Shown here piece after piece: positions 34,923 through 46,618 of a stretch of 64,000 nucleotides of DNA. Below the pieces are notes generated by a model. That model made no database searches. It was not told the DNA's origin and was given only the letters and a program-made list of their open reading frames with translations. The first letter of the stretch is position 1. Each line of letters starts with the position of its first letter. Origin of the DNA: Anaeramoeba ignava (lineage: Eukaryota > Metamonada > Anaeramoebidae); NCBI GenBank assembly GCA_028826165.1, contig JAPDFW010000100.1, forward strand, positions 173,905-237,904, in the 5' to 3' direction. The position numbers were made by a program, and so were the translations under genes.

Positions 34923-37900
34923 ATGACAAATTTTCAACAATTTGATGAACAATTAAATATTTTATTAGTTGGATTTTCAAGTAAAATTTTAATTTAAAAA
35001 AAAATTTAAATAAAATTAAAATCAAATTAAAATAAAATAAATAAGCAGAAGTTGGAAAAAGTTCTTTAATTCTTAGATTTATTGTAAATTTAATCTAAAA
35101 AGATAAAAAAGACAAAAATAAAAACCAAAACCAAAATAAAAGCAAAACAAAAACCAAAACAAAAATCAAAACAAAAACCAAAATCAAATCAAAACAAAAA
35201 TAAAAACAAAAATCAAAACAAAAACCAAAAACCAAAACAAAAATCAAAACAAAAACCAAAACAAAAACCAAAAACAAAAACAAAAAACAAAACCAAAATC
35301 AAAATCAAAAACCAAAATCAAAAACAAAAATCAAAACAAAAACCAAAACAAAAACAAAAACAAAAACCAAAATCAAAATCAAATCAAAAACCAAAATCAA
35401 AACAAAAACAAAAATCAAAATCAAAACAAAAATCAAAACAAAAATCAAAACAAAAATCAAAACAAAAACCAAAATCAAAATCAAAATCAAAATCAAAACA
35501 AAAACCAAAACAAAATCAAAAATAAAAATCAAAACAAAAATCAAAACAAAAATCAAAATCAAAATCAAAAACAAAAATCAAAACCAAAATCAAAACCAAA
35601 ATCAAAACAAAAATCAAAACAAAAATCAAAATCAAAAATCAAAACCAAAACAAAATCAAAAACAAAAATCAAAACAAAAACAAAAACAAAAACAAAAACA
35701 AAAATCAAAAATAAAAATCAAAACAAAACCAAAATCAAAATCAAAAACCAAAATCAAAAACCAAAACCAAAATAAAAGCAAAACAAAAACCAAAACAAAA
35801 ATCAAAACAAAAACCAAAACAAAAACCAAAACCAAAATAAAAGCAAAATCCAAAATCAAATCAAAAACCAAAATAAAAACCAAAACAAAAATCAAAACAA
35901 AAATCAAAATCAAAAATCAAAACCAAAACAAAATCAAAAACAAAAATCAAAACAAAAACAAAAACAAAAACAAAAATCAAAAACAAAAATCAAAACAAAA
36001 ACCAAAACAAAATCAAAAACCAAAACAAAAACCAAAACAAAAATCAAAACAAAAACCAAAACAAAAACAAAAATCAAAGCAAAAACCAAAACAAAAACCA
36101 AAACAAAAATCAAAACAAAACCAAAATCAAATCAAAAACCAAAATAAAAACAAAAATCAAAACAAAAACCAAAAACCAAAACAAAAACCAAAACCAAAAT
36201 CAAAAACCAAAACAAAAACCAAAACAAAAACCAAAACAAAAATCAAATCAAAAACCAAAATAAAAACAAAAACCAAAATCAAAAACCAAAACAAAAATCA
36301 AAACAAAAACCAAAATCAAAAACAAAAACAAAAACAAAAACAAATATCAAAAATCAAAACAAAAATCAAAACAAAAACCAAAACCAAAATAAAAGCAAAA
36401 TCCAAATCAAAAATCAAAACAAAAACCAAAACAAAATCAAAAACCAAAACAAAAACCAAAAACAAAAACAAAAACAAAAACCAAAATCAAAAACCAAAAT
36501 AAAAACCAAAACAAAAATCAAAACAAAAACCAAAACAAAAATCAAAAACCAAATCAAAAATCAAAACAAAAACCAAAACAAAAACCAAAAACAAAAACAA
36601 AAACAAAAACCAAAATCAAAAACCAAAACAAAAATCAAAACAAAAACAAAAAACAAAAACCAAAACAAAAACAAAAATCAAAACAAAAACCAAAACAAAA
36701 ATCAAAACAAAAATCAAAACAAAAACCAAAAACAAAACAAAAAAACAAATATCAAAAATCAAAACAAAAACCAAAACAAAAATCAAAACAAAAATCAAAA
36801 CAAAAACCAAAACAAAAACCAAAATCAAAAACCAAAATAAAAGCAAAACAAAAACCAAAACAAAAATCAAAACAACCAAAACAAAAACCAAAACCAAAAT
36901 AAAAGCAAAATCCAAAACAAAAATCAAAATCAAAACAAAAACCAAAACAAAAACAAAAACAAAAACAAAAACAAAAACAAAAACCAAAACCAAAATCAAA
37001 AACAAAAATCAAAACCAAAATCAAAAACCAAAACAAAAACCAAAACAAAAACCAAAACAAAATCAAAACAAAAACCAAAATCAAAACCAAAACAAAAACC
37101 AAAACAAAAATCAAAACAAAAATCAAATCAAAAATAATTTTCCTAATTTAATTTTCCTAATTTAATTTAATTTAATTTTCCTAATTTAATTTAATCTAAT
37201 TTAATTTTCCTAATTTAATTTAATTTAATTTAAGGATAATACTTTCGATGAAAATCCTCCAATAACAATTGGATTTACTTTTGTAAATTATATATTTCTT
37301 TATAAATTATTTTATTTTATTTTATTTTATTTAATTTAATATTATTTTAGAAAACTACAATTATTGAACAAGAACAAAAAAGGATTAAATTGAAAATTGT
37401 AAATTATCATTTATTTTATATTATTTTATTTTAATATTAATATTTATTCAACTTTAAAAAATAAAGTGGCATTCTTCAAGTCAAGAAAAATTTATATCTA
37501 GTGTTCGTCATCATTATGGGTATTTTTAAAATTTATCAAGAAATTTATAATGAAATTTAAAATGAAATTTAAAATAAAATTTAAAATGAAATTTAAAATG
37601 AAATTTAAAATTAAATTTATAATTAAATTTATATCAAAATTTATAATTAAATTTATAATGAAATTTATAATGAAATTTAAAATGAAATTTATAATTAAAT
37701 TTATAATTAAATTTAAAATGAAATTTATAATGAAATTTATAATGAAATTTATAATGAAATTTAAAATGAAATTTAAAATGAAATTTAAAATGAAATTTAT
37801 ATCAAAATTTATAATTAAATTTATAATGAAATTTATAATGAAATTTAAAATGAAATTTATAATAAAATTTAAAATGAAATTTAAAATGAAATTTAAAATG

Positions 37901-39758
37901 AAATTTAAAATGAAATTTAAAATGAAATTTATAATGAAATTTATAATGAAATTTAAAATGAAATTTATAATGAAATTTAAAATGAAATTTAAAATGAAAT
38001 TTAAAATGAAATTTAAAATGAAATTTAAAATGAAATTTAAAATGAAATTTAAAATGAAATTTAAAATGAAATTTATAATGAAATTTAAAATGAAATTTAT
38101 AATGAAATTTATAATGAAATTTAAAATGAAATTTAAAATGAAATTTATCAAGAAATTTAAAATGAAATTTAAAATGAAATTTATAATGAAATTTAAAATG
38201 AAATTTATAATGAAATTTATATCAAAATTTATATCAAAATTTATATCAAAATTTATATCAAAATTTAAAATGAAATTTAAAATGAAATTTATAATGAAAT
38301 TTATAATGAAATTTAAAATGAAATTTAAAATGAAATTTATAATGAAATTTAAAATGAAATTTAAAATGAAATTTAAAATGAAATTTAAAATAAAATTTAT
38401 AATGAAATTTATAATGAAATTTATAATAAAATTTAAAATTAAATTTATAATGAAATTTATAATGAAATTTATAATGAAATTTATAATTAAATTTATAATA
38501 AAATTTAAAATGAAATTTAAAATGAAATTTAAAATGAAATTTATAATAAAATTTAAAATGAAATTTAAAATGAAATTTAAAATGAAATTTAAAATGAAAT
38601 TTAAAATGAAATTTATAATGAAATTTAAAATGAAATTTAAAATGAAATTTATAATGAAATTTATAATGAAATTTATAATGAAATTTAAAATGAAATTTAA
38701 AATGAAATTTATAATGAAATTTAAAATGAAATTTAAAATAAAATTTATAATGAAATTTATAAATGAAATTTATAATGAAATTTATAATTAAATTTAAAAT
38801 GAAATTTAAAAATGAAATTTAAAAATGAAATTTATAACAAAATTTATAATTAAATTTAAAATGAGAATTTATAATTAAATTTAAAATTAAATTTATAATT
38901 AAATTTATAATGAAATTTATAACAAAATTTATAATAAAATTTAAAATGAAATTTAAAATTAAATTTAAAATGAAATTTAAAATAAAATTTAAAATGAAAT
39001 TTAAAATGAAATTTAAAATGAAATTTAAAATGAAATTTATCAAGAAATTTATAATTAAATTTAAAATTAAATTTATAATTAAATTTATAATGAAATTTAT
39101 AACAAAATTTAAAATGAAATTTATAATGAAATTTAAAATTAAATTTATAATGAAATTTATAATGAAATTTATAATAAAATTTAAAATGAAATTTAAAATG
39201 AAATTTAAAATGAAATTTATAATAAAATTTAAAATGAAATTTATAATAAAATTTAAAATGAAATTTATAATGAAATTTATAATGAAATTTATAATAAAAT
39301 TTAAAATGAAATTTATAATGAAATTTATATCAAAATTTATATCAAAATTTATATCAAAATTTATATCAAAATTTAAATCAAAATTTATTAGAACTGCAGA
39401 TGCAATTCTTGTTATATATGATATTACAAATCTTGAAACATTTGAATTTGTTAAAACATGGATGGAAGAAATAGAAAAACATTCCAAACCACAAACATTA
39501 AAAATTTTAATAGGAAATAAAGCAGATCTTCGAAAAGAAAGAATTATTAATTACGAAGTTGGAAAAAAAGTTGCAGAATCTCATGGATATTTATTTTATG
39601 AAACAAGCTCAAAAGATTCTGTTAATGTTGAAACTACTTTTAGAACTGCAGTTTCTTCTATTCTTCAACAAGATAGAACAAAAGATTGGGATGAAAATGC
39701 TCCTTTACTTCAAAATGAAAACAAAAAAGAAAAAAAAGAAAAAAAAGGTTGTTGTTAA
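34923..39758 (+). CDS. Divergent Rab GTPase, six exons with two giant repeat introns
   Basis: Exons 34923-34980, 35049-35083, 37235-37282, 37351-37398, 37467-37519 and 39392-39758 give 202 aa with no frame error. P-loop GFSKVGKSS, switch I with ITIGF, G4 GNKAD, G5 ETSSK and C-terminal KKGCC (double-Cys prenylation) mark a Rab-family protein, with some resemblance to Rab18/Rab1 in the DNTFD and YDITN stretches. G3 reads WHSSSQEKF instead of WDTAGQERF: the Mg-coordinating Asp and the switch Gly are both lost, while Gln remains. Nucleotide cycling is therefore expected to be abnormal (inference). Introns 2 (2151 nt) and 5 (1872 nt) are simple-sequence expansions, so 609 coding bases are spread over 4.8 kb. 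Confidence 0.87.
35084..37234 (+). repeat. Rab intron 2: G-poor (AAAACC/AAAATC)n tract
   Basis: Two kilobases of CAAAAACCAAAACAAAAATC-type words. The plus strand is nearly free of G and T runs, so the transcribed RNA would be A/C-rich and unstructured. Reverse-strand frames read only hydrophobic F/V/L repeats and are not genes. The splice sites are GTAAATTT and TTTAAG. Confidence 0.92.
37520..39391 (+). repeat. Rab intron 5: AAATTTAAAATG/AAATTTATAATG 12-mer array
   Basis: About 150 copies of a 12-bp unit with variants (AAATTTATATCA, AAATTTATCAAG). Because the unit is a multiple of three, both strands stay open: the plus strand reads KFKMKFIM repeats for 413 codons, and the last segment is in frame with exon 6. 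A stop codon follows exon 5 at the donor, and the Rab sequence is contiguous without this tract, so it is called an intron. Confidence 0.9.
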
Positions 39759-39910
39759 AAAATTTAACAAATTTTAAATTCTTTCTTATTCTTCTTTTTT
39801 TATTTTTTATTCCAAATTTTTTTTAAAACAAAAAATAAACAAAATTTTTTTTTTCATTTTTTTCATTTTTCATTTTTTTCTTTTCAAAATTAAAATTAAA
39901 AGAAATTAAA

Positions 39911-41239
39911 ATGTCTTTTTCAATTAAATCTGCTTCAGTTTATCAAATTTATCAATTATTAGAATTTTTAGATCTTTTTAAAAGTGAAAAACAGAAAGAA
40001 AAAGAAAAAGAAAAAGAAAATGAAAAAGAAAATGAAAAAGAAAATGAAAAAGAAAAAGAAATGGAAAAAGAAAAAGAAAAAGGAAATGAAAATGAAAATG
40101 AAAATGAAATTAATGAAAAAGAAATAAATGAAAAAGAAATTGTTTTTTGGAATGTCTTTAAAGCAAATAAATTTGAAATGGATTTTATAAATGCATCTTT
40201 CAATACAATTCAACAAACTTTATCTCAAATTAATCCTCAAATTCAAATTATTTTTAATGAAAATGAAAAAGTGTTAAATATTCAAAAAATGAATGGAAAT
40301 AATTCAAGTTATATTAATATTAAAGAATATAATGAATTAATAAGTATTTTAGAAGATCAAATCAATAAAAAAGGATTATTTGATTATATGTCTTTAGCTA
40401 AAGATTTTCTTGATGAAATTAAAAAATATTGTTTAAAAAAATTTCCATTCATTTCTAAAGAAGAAATTGAACCAATTTATATTAAAGAAAATGTTGGATT
40501 TCAAGAAGAATGGTCAGTTCATTTTGATCTTGCTTTTGAATCAGGAGATGATTATGGAAATTGTATTTCATGTCCAAATCCAAATAACTTTAACAAAAGA
40601 TTACTTGATGCTTGTTATGAACTTCGAGGAAGTGGATATGGAAGAGTTTATGCTGATTATTTCCAGAGCTTTTTCACTCATATTACACATGAATTTGTTC
40701 ATTGTATTCAATCCAAAAAGAAACAACTTGATTATTCATCTTTAAATTGGATTATTGAACATGATGCATCAATTCTTGGAACAAGTTTTTTTTATCATAT
40801 TGTTAAAAATATGGATCAAAAAACATTTCATAAATTTTTTCCTATTGAAGGATTAATTGAACAATTCATTTTATATGAATTTAATGAGGCACTTAGGTTA
40901 CACAAGAAATCTTATACAGAGAATATTCAAAAACTTTATTTAAATTGGATTGATGATTATGGACTTAATTATCCTGAAGAAGATGATCCAAATCTTGTTG
41001 GTCAATCAGTTTATTATATGAAACAAAGAGTTTCTATTGAAGGATTTTTTTATTCAGAAGATTTATTTAATACTTGTTTTGAATATTGTTTAAAAGATAG
41101 AACTGGAGATTTAAAAAAATTAAAGAAAATTATTCCAAATCAAATTAAAGTTGATCAACAAAAAACAAGTATTTCAAAACTTTCTAAACCTTTAAAAGAA
41201 GAATTAATTTTGAAATTTATTGAAAGAATTAAGAATTAA
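39911..41239 (+). CDS. Putative gluzincin metallopeptidase, copy 1
   Basis: Intact 442-aa single-exon protein of a family I do not recognise. The zinc-site motif HEFVH (codons at 40688-40702) is followed after exactly 18 residues by Glu in WIIEHDAS, the HEXXH-x18-E spacing of gluzincins such as thermolysin and M1 aminopeptidases. No signal peptide or membrane segment is visible, so a cytosolic enzyme is likely. The N-terminal 25 residues are identical in all three copies; then comes a variable Lys/Glu-rich stretch (about residues 27-75) and a conserved body with a CISCPNPNNFNKR block. It is the first of three tandem copies sharing the same upstream T-tract/CAT element. The substrate cannot be inferred. 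Confidence 0.78.
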   Translation: MSFSIKSASVYQIYQLLEFLDLFKSEKQKEKEKEKENEKENEKENEKEKEMEKEKEKGNENENENEINEKEINEKEIVFWNVFKANKFEMDFINASFNTIQQTLSQINPQIQIIFNENEKVLNIQKMNGNNSSYINIKEYNELISILEDQINKKGLFDYMSLAKDFLDEIKKYCLKKFPFISKEEIEPIYIKENVGFQEEWSVHFDLAFESGDDYGNCISCPNPNNFNKRLLDACYELRGSGYGRVYADYFQSFFTHITHEFVHCIQSKKKQLDYSSLNWIIEHDASILGTSFFYHIVKNMDQKTFHKFFPIEGLIEQFILYEFNEALRLHKKSYTENIQKLYLNWIDDYGLNYPEEDDPNLVGQSVYYMKQRVSIEGFFYSEDLFNTCFEYCLKDRTGDLKKLKKIIPNQIKVDQQKTSISKLSKPLKEELILKFIERIKN

Positions 41240-41603
41240 AAATTAAGAATTAAGAATTAAATTAAATTAAATTAAAATTTGGATTAGTTAATCATAACTT
41301 AATAAAAAGAAATTTTCTTAAAATATTTAAAAGAAGAATTAATTTTGAAATTTATTGAAAGAATTGAGAATTAAGAATTAAAAATTAAGAATTAAAAATT
41401 AAGAATTAAAAAAGTGGAATAAATTAAATTAAATTAAAATAAATTAAATTAATTTGGATTAGTTAATCATAACTTAATAAAAAGAAATTTTCTTAAAATT
41501 TTAAGTTTAATTCATCAACTTTTTATTAAAATAAAAAAAACCAAAAAAACTTTTTTCATTTTTTTATTTTTTATATTTTTTATTTTTTTTATTTAAAATT
41601 AAA
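41240..41603. repeat. Intergenic duplicate of the protease 3' end
   Basis: About 41325-41500 repeats, with small changes, the last ~40 coding bases of copy 1 (reading LKEELILKFIERI) plus its AAGAATTAA-rich 3' flank and the AGTTAATCATAACTTAATAAA segment. It is a truncated duplication, probably from unequal exchange in the cluster. No full gene is present; the promoter of copy 2 occupies the end of the gap. Confidence 0.8.
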
Positions 41604-43057
41604 ATGTCTTTTTCAATTAAATCTGCTTCAGTTTATCAAATTTATCAATTATTAGAATTTTTAGATCTTTTTAAAAGTGAAAAGGAAAAAGAAAAACAAA
41701 AACAAATTCAAAAAAATAAACTAATTCTAAAAGAAATCAAAAAACAATTTTCCAGAAGATATAGAAAGAAATTCAAGTTAGAATATGAAAGACAATTTAA
41801 GAGACAAGAAAAAGAAATGGAAAAAGAAATTAATGAAAAAGAAATTGTTTTTTGGAATGTCTTTAAAGCAAATAAATTTGAAATGGATTTTATAAATTCA
41901 TCCTTCAATACAATCCAACAAACTTTATCTCAAATTAATCCTCAAATTCAAATTATTTTTAATGAAAATGAAAAAGTGTTAAATATTCAAAAAATGAATG
42001 GAAATAATTCAAGTTATATTAATATTAAAGAATATAATGAATTAATAAGTATTTTAGAAAATCAAATCAATAAAAAAGGATTATTTGATTATATGTCTTT
42101 AGCTAAAGATTTTCTTGATGAAATTAAAAAATATTGTTTAAAAAAATTTCCATTCATTTCTAAAGAAGAAATTGAACCAATTTATATTAAAGAAAATGTT
42201 GGATTTCAAGAAGAATGGTCAGTTCATTTTGATCTTTCATTTGATTCAGGAGATGATTATGGAAATTGTATTTCATGTCCAAATCCAAATAACTTTAACA
42301 AAAGATTACTTGATGAATGTTATGATTCTCGATTAATTGGATATGGAAGAGTTTATGTTGATTATTTTCAAAGTATTTTCACTTCCATTCCACATGAATT
42401 TGTTCATTGTATTCAATCCAAAAAGAAACAACTTGATTATTCATCTTTAAGCTGGATTACTGAACATGATGCATCAATTCTTGGAACAAGTTTTTTTTAT
42501 CATATTGTTAAAAATATGGATCAAAAAACATTTCATAAATTTTTTCCTATTGAAGGATTAATTGAATTATTTGTTTTGCATGAATTTAATCACACTATTG
42601 AATTAAAAGAAAAATATTCTAATGAATATATTCAAAAACTCTATTTAAATTGGATTGATGATTTTGGACTTAATTATCCTGAAGAAGATGATCCAAATAT
42701 AAATGAAGAAACAAGTAATTATATGAAACAAAGAGTTTCTATTGAAGGATTTTTTTATTCAGAAGATTTATTTAATACTTGTTTTGATTATTGTTTAAAA
42801 ATAGAACTGGAGATTTAAAAAAACTAAAGAAAATTATTCCAAATCAAATTAAAGTTAATCAACAAAAAACAAGTATTTCAAAACTTTCTAAACCTTTAAA
42901 AGAAGAATTAATTTTGAAATTTATTCAAAGAATTGAAAATGAAAATTGGTTTCTTTCTTTAACAAAAAAAAGTGGAACAAACAAACAAAAAAAACAAAAA
43001 CAAAATTCATTTTTTGATTTAAAAAAGAAAAGGAAAATCGCAATACAATTCAAATAA
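41604..43057 (+). pseudogene. Putative gluzincin metallopeptidase, copy 2, frameshifted
   Basis: Very close to copies 1 and 3, with HEFVH, 18-residue spacing and Glu intact, but a base is missing near 42800 (TTAAAAATAG against TTAAAAGATAG in the other copies). The frame ends 27 bases later; the shifted frame continues the family C-terminus DRTGDLKKL and then runs on into a novel basic tail to 43057. The variable segment also differs, carrying an Arg/Lys-rich stretch (QFSRRYRKKFKLEYE) rather than KE repeats. The break removes about the last 50 residues, outside the zinc site. It could be a real pseudogene or a sequencing error. Confidence 0.75.
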
Positions 43058-43174
43058 AAAAATTTGATTAAATATATTAATAACTTAATTGAATAAAAAT
43101 AAACAAAATTTTTTTTTTCATTTTTTCATTTTTTCATTTTTTTCTTTTCAAAATTAAAATTAAAAGAAATTAAA

Positions 43175-44482
43175 ATGTCTTTTTCAATTAAATCTGCTTC
43201 AGTTTATCAAATTTATCAATTATTAGAATTTTTAGATCTTTTTAAAAGTGAAAAACAGAAAGAAAAAGAAAAAGAAAAAGAAAAAGAAAATGAAAAAGAA
43301 AAAGAAAAACAAAAACAAAATGAAAAAGAAAAAGAAAAAGAAAAAGAAAAAGAAATGGAAAAAGAAATAAATGAAAAAGAAATTGTTTTTTGGAATGTTT
43401 TTAAAGCAAATAAATTTGAAATGGATTTTATAAATTCATCTTTCAATACAATCCAACAAACTTTATCTCAAATTAATCCTCAAATTCAAATTATTTTTAA
43501 TGAAAATGAAAAAGTGTTAAATATTCAAAAAATGAATGGAAATAATTCAAATTATATTAATATTAAAGAATATAATGAATTAATAAGTATTTTAGAAGAT
43601 CAAATCAATAAAAAAGGATTATTTGATTACATGTCTTTAGCTAAAGATTTTCTTGATGAAATTAAAAAATATTGTTTAAAAAAATTTCCATTCATTTCTA
43701 AAGAAGAAATTGAACCAATTTATATTAAAGAAAATGTTGGATTTCAAGAAGAATGGTCAACTTTTTTTGATCTCTCATTTGAATCAGGAGATGATTATGG
43801 AAATTGTATTTCATGTCCAAATCCAAATAACTTTAACAAAAGATTACTTGATGCTTGTTATGATGCTCGATTAATTGGATATGGAAGAGTTTATGCTGAT
43901 TATTTTGAAAGTATTTTCACTCACATTCCACATGAATTTGTACATTGTATTCAATCCAAAAAGAAACAACTTGATTATTCAGAAAGAAGCTGGATTACTG
44001 AGCATGATGCATCAATTCTTGGAACAAGTTTTTTTTATCATATTGTTAAAAATATGAATCAAAAAACATTTCATAAATTTTTTCCTATTGAAGGATTAAT
44101 TGAACAATTCATTTTATATGAATTCAATCACACTATTGAATTAAAAGAAAAATATTCTAATGAAAATATTCAAAAACTTTATTTAAATTGGATTGATGAT
44201 TATGGACTTAATTATCCTGAAGAAGATGATCCAAATATAAATGAAGAAACAAATTATTATATGAAACAAAGAGTTTCTATTGAAGGATTTTTTTATTCAG
44301 AAGATTTATTTAATACTTGTTTTGATTATTGTTTAAAAGATAGAACTGGAGATTTAAAAAAATTAAAGAAAATTATTCCAAATCAAATTAAAATTGATCA
44401 ACAAAAAACAAGCATTTCAAAACTTTCTAAACCTTTAAAAGAAGAATTAATTTTGAAATTTATTGAAAGAATTAAGGATTAA
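43175..44482 (+). CDS. Putative gluzincin metallopeptidase, copy 3
   Basis: Intact 435-aa paralogue of copies 1 and 2, with identical N-terminal SFSIKSASVYQIYQLLEF, a KE/KQ-rich variable segment and the HEFVH-x18-E zinc site (about 43.93 kb). Its promoter-proximal 60 bases match copy 1 almost exactly. Differences from copy 1 cluster around the active site (THIPHEFVH against THITHEFVH, SERSWITEHD against SSLNWIIEHD) and in the ELKEKYSNENIQ helix, which might reflect changed specificity (inference). It ends 80 bp from the convergent O-mannosyltransferase gene. Confidence 0.78.
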   Translation: MSFSIKSASVYQIYQLLEFLDLFKSEKQKEKEKEKEKENEKEKEKQKQNEKEKEKEKEKEMEKEINEKEIVFWNVFKANKFEMDFINSSFNTIQQTLSQINPQIQIIFNENEKVLNIQKMNGNNSNYINIKEYNELISILEDQINKKGLFDYMSLAKDFLDEIKKYCLKKFPFISKEEIEPIYIKENVGFQEEWSTFFDLSFESGDDYGNCISCPNPNNFNKRLLDACYDARLIGYGRVYADYFESIFTHIPHEFVHCIQSKKKQLDYSERSWITEHDASILGTSFFYHIVKNMNQKTFHKFFPIEGLIEQFILYEFNHTIELKEKYSNENIQKLYLNWIDDYGLNYPEEDDPNINEETNYYMKQRVSIEGFFYSEDLFNTCFDYCLKDRTGDLKKLKKIIPNQIKIDQQKTSISKLSKPLKEELILKFIERIKD

Positions 44483-44562
44483 GAATTGAAAATTAAGAAT
44501 TGAAAATTAAAAATGATTTTTTTCTTTCTTTTTCTTTTTCTCTTCAAAAAAATTAAAAAATC

Positions 44563-46453
44563 TTAATTCCATGATTTGAACCAAAACATTTTGGAGTGTT
44601 GATCTTGTGAGATTGGAAAAGAGTAAACCAAAGGAATAAAATACCACCAACCAAAACCAATAGCAGATAAAACTATCAAACTAAAGAAAATTTTGAGAAA
44701 AGTTTTTGAAAGAATATTCAAGAAAAAATCAAAAATTTTGGAAGTTAATAAAATAGCGAAAAGTAAAGAAGGAATATAATGATAAAGCCAAGTAACTCTT
44801 GGAACCAAAGCAAAAGGAATCAAGTTAAAAAAGTAACCAGAAAAGAAGAAGAGGAAGAACAAGAAATTTGAGTTAAAAAAACGGAAGAAATATGAAGTTT
44901 GATTTTGATTTTGATTTTGATTTTGATTTTGATTTTGATTTTGATTTTGATTTTTTCTGTTTTTGAATTTTTGGATCAAATAATTTAAAACAACTATAAA
45001 AAGAATAATGGCTCCAAAACATAAACCACCAAAAGAAATCCACCAAATGATCGGATTTCCGAGACAATAAACATATTCATTTCTTCCGTTTTGAGCTCCT
45101 TTTGTGTAATAAAATGCAATTTTCCCAATGTGTAAAGGCCATTCATACCAAAGTGATGAGAATGGATGAGTGTTTTTGATTCCCATGTTTGCATTATGCA
45201 TTGCTTTATTGAGCATTTCAATCCGAGCTAAAGAAGATGGGAATAATGAGAGATCACGTGCATAAATTTCTTCTTTAGTTGCAATACTTCTTCTGAAATC
45301 CATTGACATAAAATCATCTCCTTGTCCTTTATAAGGAAGAAGTTTCAAATGGAAATGAAAAGAGAGAAAAAACATGAAAAGTGGAACACCAATTAAAGCA
45401 GCAGCAGAAATTAATAATTCAAAAAATAATTTTCTGTATTTCTTGATTGATTTTGGAAAAGTAAATGAAAATAAATTTTGATTTGAATTTTGATTTGAAT
45501 TTTGATTTAATTTTTCATTTAATTTTTCATTTAAATTTTCATTTGATTTTTCATTTGAATTTTCATTTAATTTTTCATTTGAATTTTCATTTGAATTTTC
45601 ATTTGATTTTTCATTTGAATTTTCATTTGATTTTTCATTTGAATTTTCATTTGATTTTTCATTTGATTTTATATTTTTCCAAGTTTTCGATCCATTAAAA
45701 TATTCCGTTATTAAATAAACAAAATGAAAAAATCCAACTGATGCATAAGTTCCAAAAGATGTTAATTTTGTTGTGACTGCAAAACCCAAAGAAATACCAG
45801 AAATAAAGAGAAAGAAAATCCATTTAAAACTAAAAACTGGATATTTTCTAAAAGTGATTGAAAAAAGCAAAGAAATAGCAACAAAAAAAAACAAAAAACC
45901 ATCAGTTAAAATAAGCCTTGATTCGACCAAAATAGCATTATCAAAAATAATCATAAAAGAAGCAATTAAAGAAGAATAAATAGAAGAATTTAGCTGTCTC
46001 ATGATTAAATAAAAAACAGGCGCAATCAAACTTCCAATAAAGGCCTGTTGAGAGCGAATAGCCATATATCTTGTTTCCCCGTATTCTTGGCCAAGATGTC
46101 CAAAAGGAAACGTTGGTTCATATTTTCCTAGTTTTCCTAGTGCTGATAATACTAGTTTTGCTGTTGGTGGATGAATGTCAAAAAAATACTCCCCTTTTAA
46201 ATACCAATTTATAAACTTTCCAAAATGATATTCATCAAATACTACTCCGCTGGGTTGGGATAACCTCCAAAATCTTGTTCCAATTGATATTACTGTTATT
46301 AATACTAGAATCACAATTTCTTTTTTTCCTTTATTTGTTTTTATTTTTTTATTTCTTTTTTTTTTTTTTCTTTTTATTTCTTTTGATTTCTTTAATTTCT
46401 TTTTCTTTTTGTTTTCTGTTTTGTTTTTGTTTTTTTGTTTTTTGTTTTTGCAT
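44563..46453 (-). CDS. PMT: Dolichyl-phosphate-mannose--protein mannosyltransferase (PMT family)
   Basis: GT39-family O-mannosyltransferase of the ER membrane, transferring mannose from dolichol phosphate to Ser/Thr. Diagnostic motifs are FDEYHFGKF with the essential Asp-Glu in the first luminal loop, FDIHPPTAKL, and several membrane segments, with the C-terminal multi-membrane block near FNLIPFALVPRVTWLYHY. The clear homology frame (583 codons) opens at 46314 without an ATG; an ATG at 46453 followed by a Lys-rich leader joins it if one base is adjusted in the T14 run at 46356-46369. It is shorter than typical eukaryotic PMTs (about 750 aa) and I see no MIR domain in the central loop; instead there is an Asn/Glu/Ser repeat (NSNEKSNE) and a QN repeat. 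Confidence 0.85.
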
Positions 46454-46618
46454 TATTTTGATTGTTGAAAAATGAAAATAAAAAAAATGAAAAAAAAATT
46501 TTTTCCTTTTATTTAGAAATTAAAATAAAAAGGAATTAAAAAATAAAATTGATTTAAAAAGGAATTAAATTAAATTGAGAAATTGAATTAAATTGGGAAA
46601 TTTGGAAAGTTGTTTCGA

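Noticed and set aside
35095-37126. Reverse-strand hydrophobic F/V/L-rich open frames
   Set aside because: Artefacts of the AAAACC/AAAATC repeat in Rab intron 2; no start context or domain.
37550-38791. 413-codon open frame of KFKMKFIM repeats
   Set aside because: It is the period-12 repeat of Rab intron 5; both strands are open for the same reason and it has no coding signal of its own.
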